Origin: Candidatus Zixiibacteriota bacterium
GTDB taxonomy: Bacteria > Zixibacteria > MSB-5A5 > CAIYYT01
Assembly (NCBI GenBank): GCA_023134875.1
Contig: JAGLUH010000348.1
Coordinates: 1-6,903, forward strand
Reading direction: 5' to 3'
Length of the DNA stretch: 6,903 bases
In this document: in pieces, positions 6,594 to 6,903 of the stretch
How positions within the stretch are numbered: the first letter of the stretch is position 1
Layout of the letters: every line of letters begins with the position of its first letter
Program-made: the position numbers and the translations under genes
Notes under the pieces: generated by a model
Told to the model about the DNA's origin: nothing
Databases searched by the model: none
Seen by the model: only the letters and a program-made list of their open reading frames with translations

Positions 6594-6903
6594 AGGGAAT
6601 GTCGTTGTCATGAGGGTCAAGGCGGTACTCGTCGGGGTTGTCGCGATCGTAGACGTTGGTCGGTAAATTAAGAACGTAAAGCTCGCCGGTGCCGATATTC
6701 TTGAAACCGTGGTAGATTCCAGGAGGGATTTGCACCAGCAGGCGGTTGTCGTCACCGAGGAAGAACTCCATAATCTCGCCCCTGGTCGCCGAATCCTCAC
6801 GGGAATCATAGAGCACCAGCTTGGCGCGACCCCTGATGACGCACATGTTATCGGTTTGCCGCTGGTGGAGATGCCAGGCCTTGACTACGCCGGGATAGGC
6901 GGT
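6568..6903 (-). CDS. rmlC: Partial RmlC-like dTDP-4-keto-6-deoxyglucose 3,5-epimerase (C-terminal 111 residues)
   Basis: The frame is open at the right edge, so the N-terminal part (perhaps 40-75 residues by comparison with RmlC) lies outside. The fragment is a cupin-type beta barrel with GVVKAWHLHQ (residues 5-14 of the fragment), YDSREDS (32-38), the barrel motif IPPGIYHGF (59-67), and an end containing NVYDRDNPDEYRL (83-95) and IPYDW (102-106). This order matches the RmlC family: a catalytic His near the start (H11 here), the HGF His (H65) and a later Tyr (probably Y85). Classical RmlC reads VLRGLHYQ where this one has VVKAWHLHQ, so it belongs to a divergent branch, and 3,5-epimerase activity is inferred mainly from the following rmlB and rmlD. 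Its TAA lies inside the start of rmlB. Confidence 0.82.
   Translation of the reverse strand, partial: TAYPGVVKAWHLHQRQTDNMCVIRGRAKLVLYDSREDSATRGEIMEFFLGDDNRLLVQIPPGIYHGFKNIGTGELYVLNLPTNVYDRDNPDEYRLDPHDNDIPYDWARQDG

Noticed and set aside
6594..6809. N-terminal extension of rmlB by 72 codons from an ATG at 6809
   Set aside because: The added residues are the rmlC coding sequence read in another frame, and standard RmlB proteins begin close to the GGxGFIG loop.

Overview
The window is the downstream end of a cell-surface polysaccharide cluster from a Gram-negative-type bacterium. Everything between 328 and 6903 reads on the minus strand. One unrelated partial gene on the plus strand lies at the left edge. 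An outer-membrane-type SLBB exporter together with dTDP-sugar genes indicates a diderm. The exporter has six SLBB repeats, a plain signal peptide without a lipobox, and a hydrophobic C-terminal helix. That resembles exporters of FCB-type or candidate-phylum bacteria more than enterobacterial Wza, but the phylum cannot be fixed from this sequence.

In transcription order (right to left) the cluster runs as follows. The 3' part of an RmlC-like sugar epimerase enters at the right edge (6568-6903). It overlaps rmlB, dTDP-glucose 4,6-dehydratase (5562-6593). rmlB overlaps an RmlD-like reductase by ATGA (4693-5565). A 190-bp gap follows, then a 758-residue polysaccharide export protein (2226-4502). 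Next is a small unrecognised ORF (1953-2219) that sits in the exporter's own reading frame just past its stop codon. After a 209-bp gap comes a polyprenyl-phosphate sugar-1-phosphate transferase of the WbaP/WcaJ type (328-1743). The gene at 2-325 on the plus strand is the tail of a DUF5677-like protein. It converges on the transferase with only two bases between the stop codons, and this marks the end of the cluster.

The genes fit one pathway. RmlB, the RmlC-like and the RmlD-like enzymes would make a dTDP-6-deoxyhexose, by default dTDP-L-rhamnose. The transferase would start a repeat unit on undecaprenyl phosphate, and the SLBB protein would carry the finished polymer through the outer envelope. 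An rmlA gene, further glycosyltransferases, a flippase and polymerase, and a Wzz/Wzc co-polymerase are not in this window.

No RNA genes, insertion sequences, CRISPR arrays or clear intrinsic terminators were seen. The most unusual points are the in-frame ORF after the exporter stop codon and substitutions in all three dTDP-sugar enzymes at normally conserved positions. I found no convincing wholly new system here.
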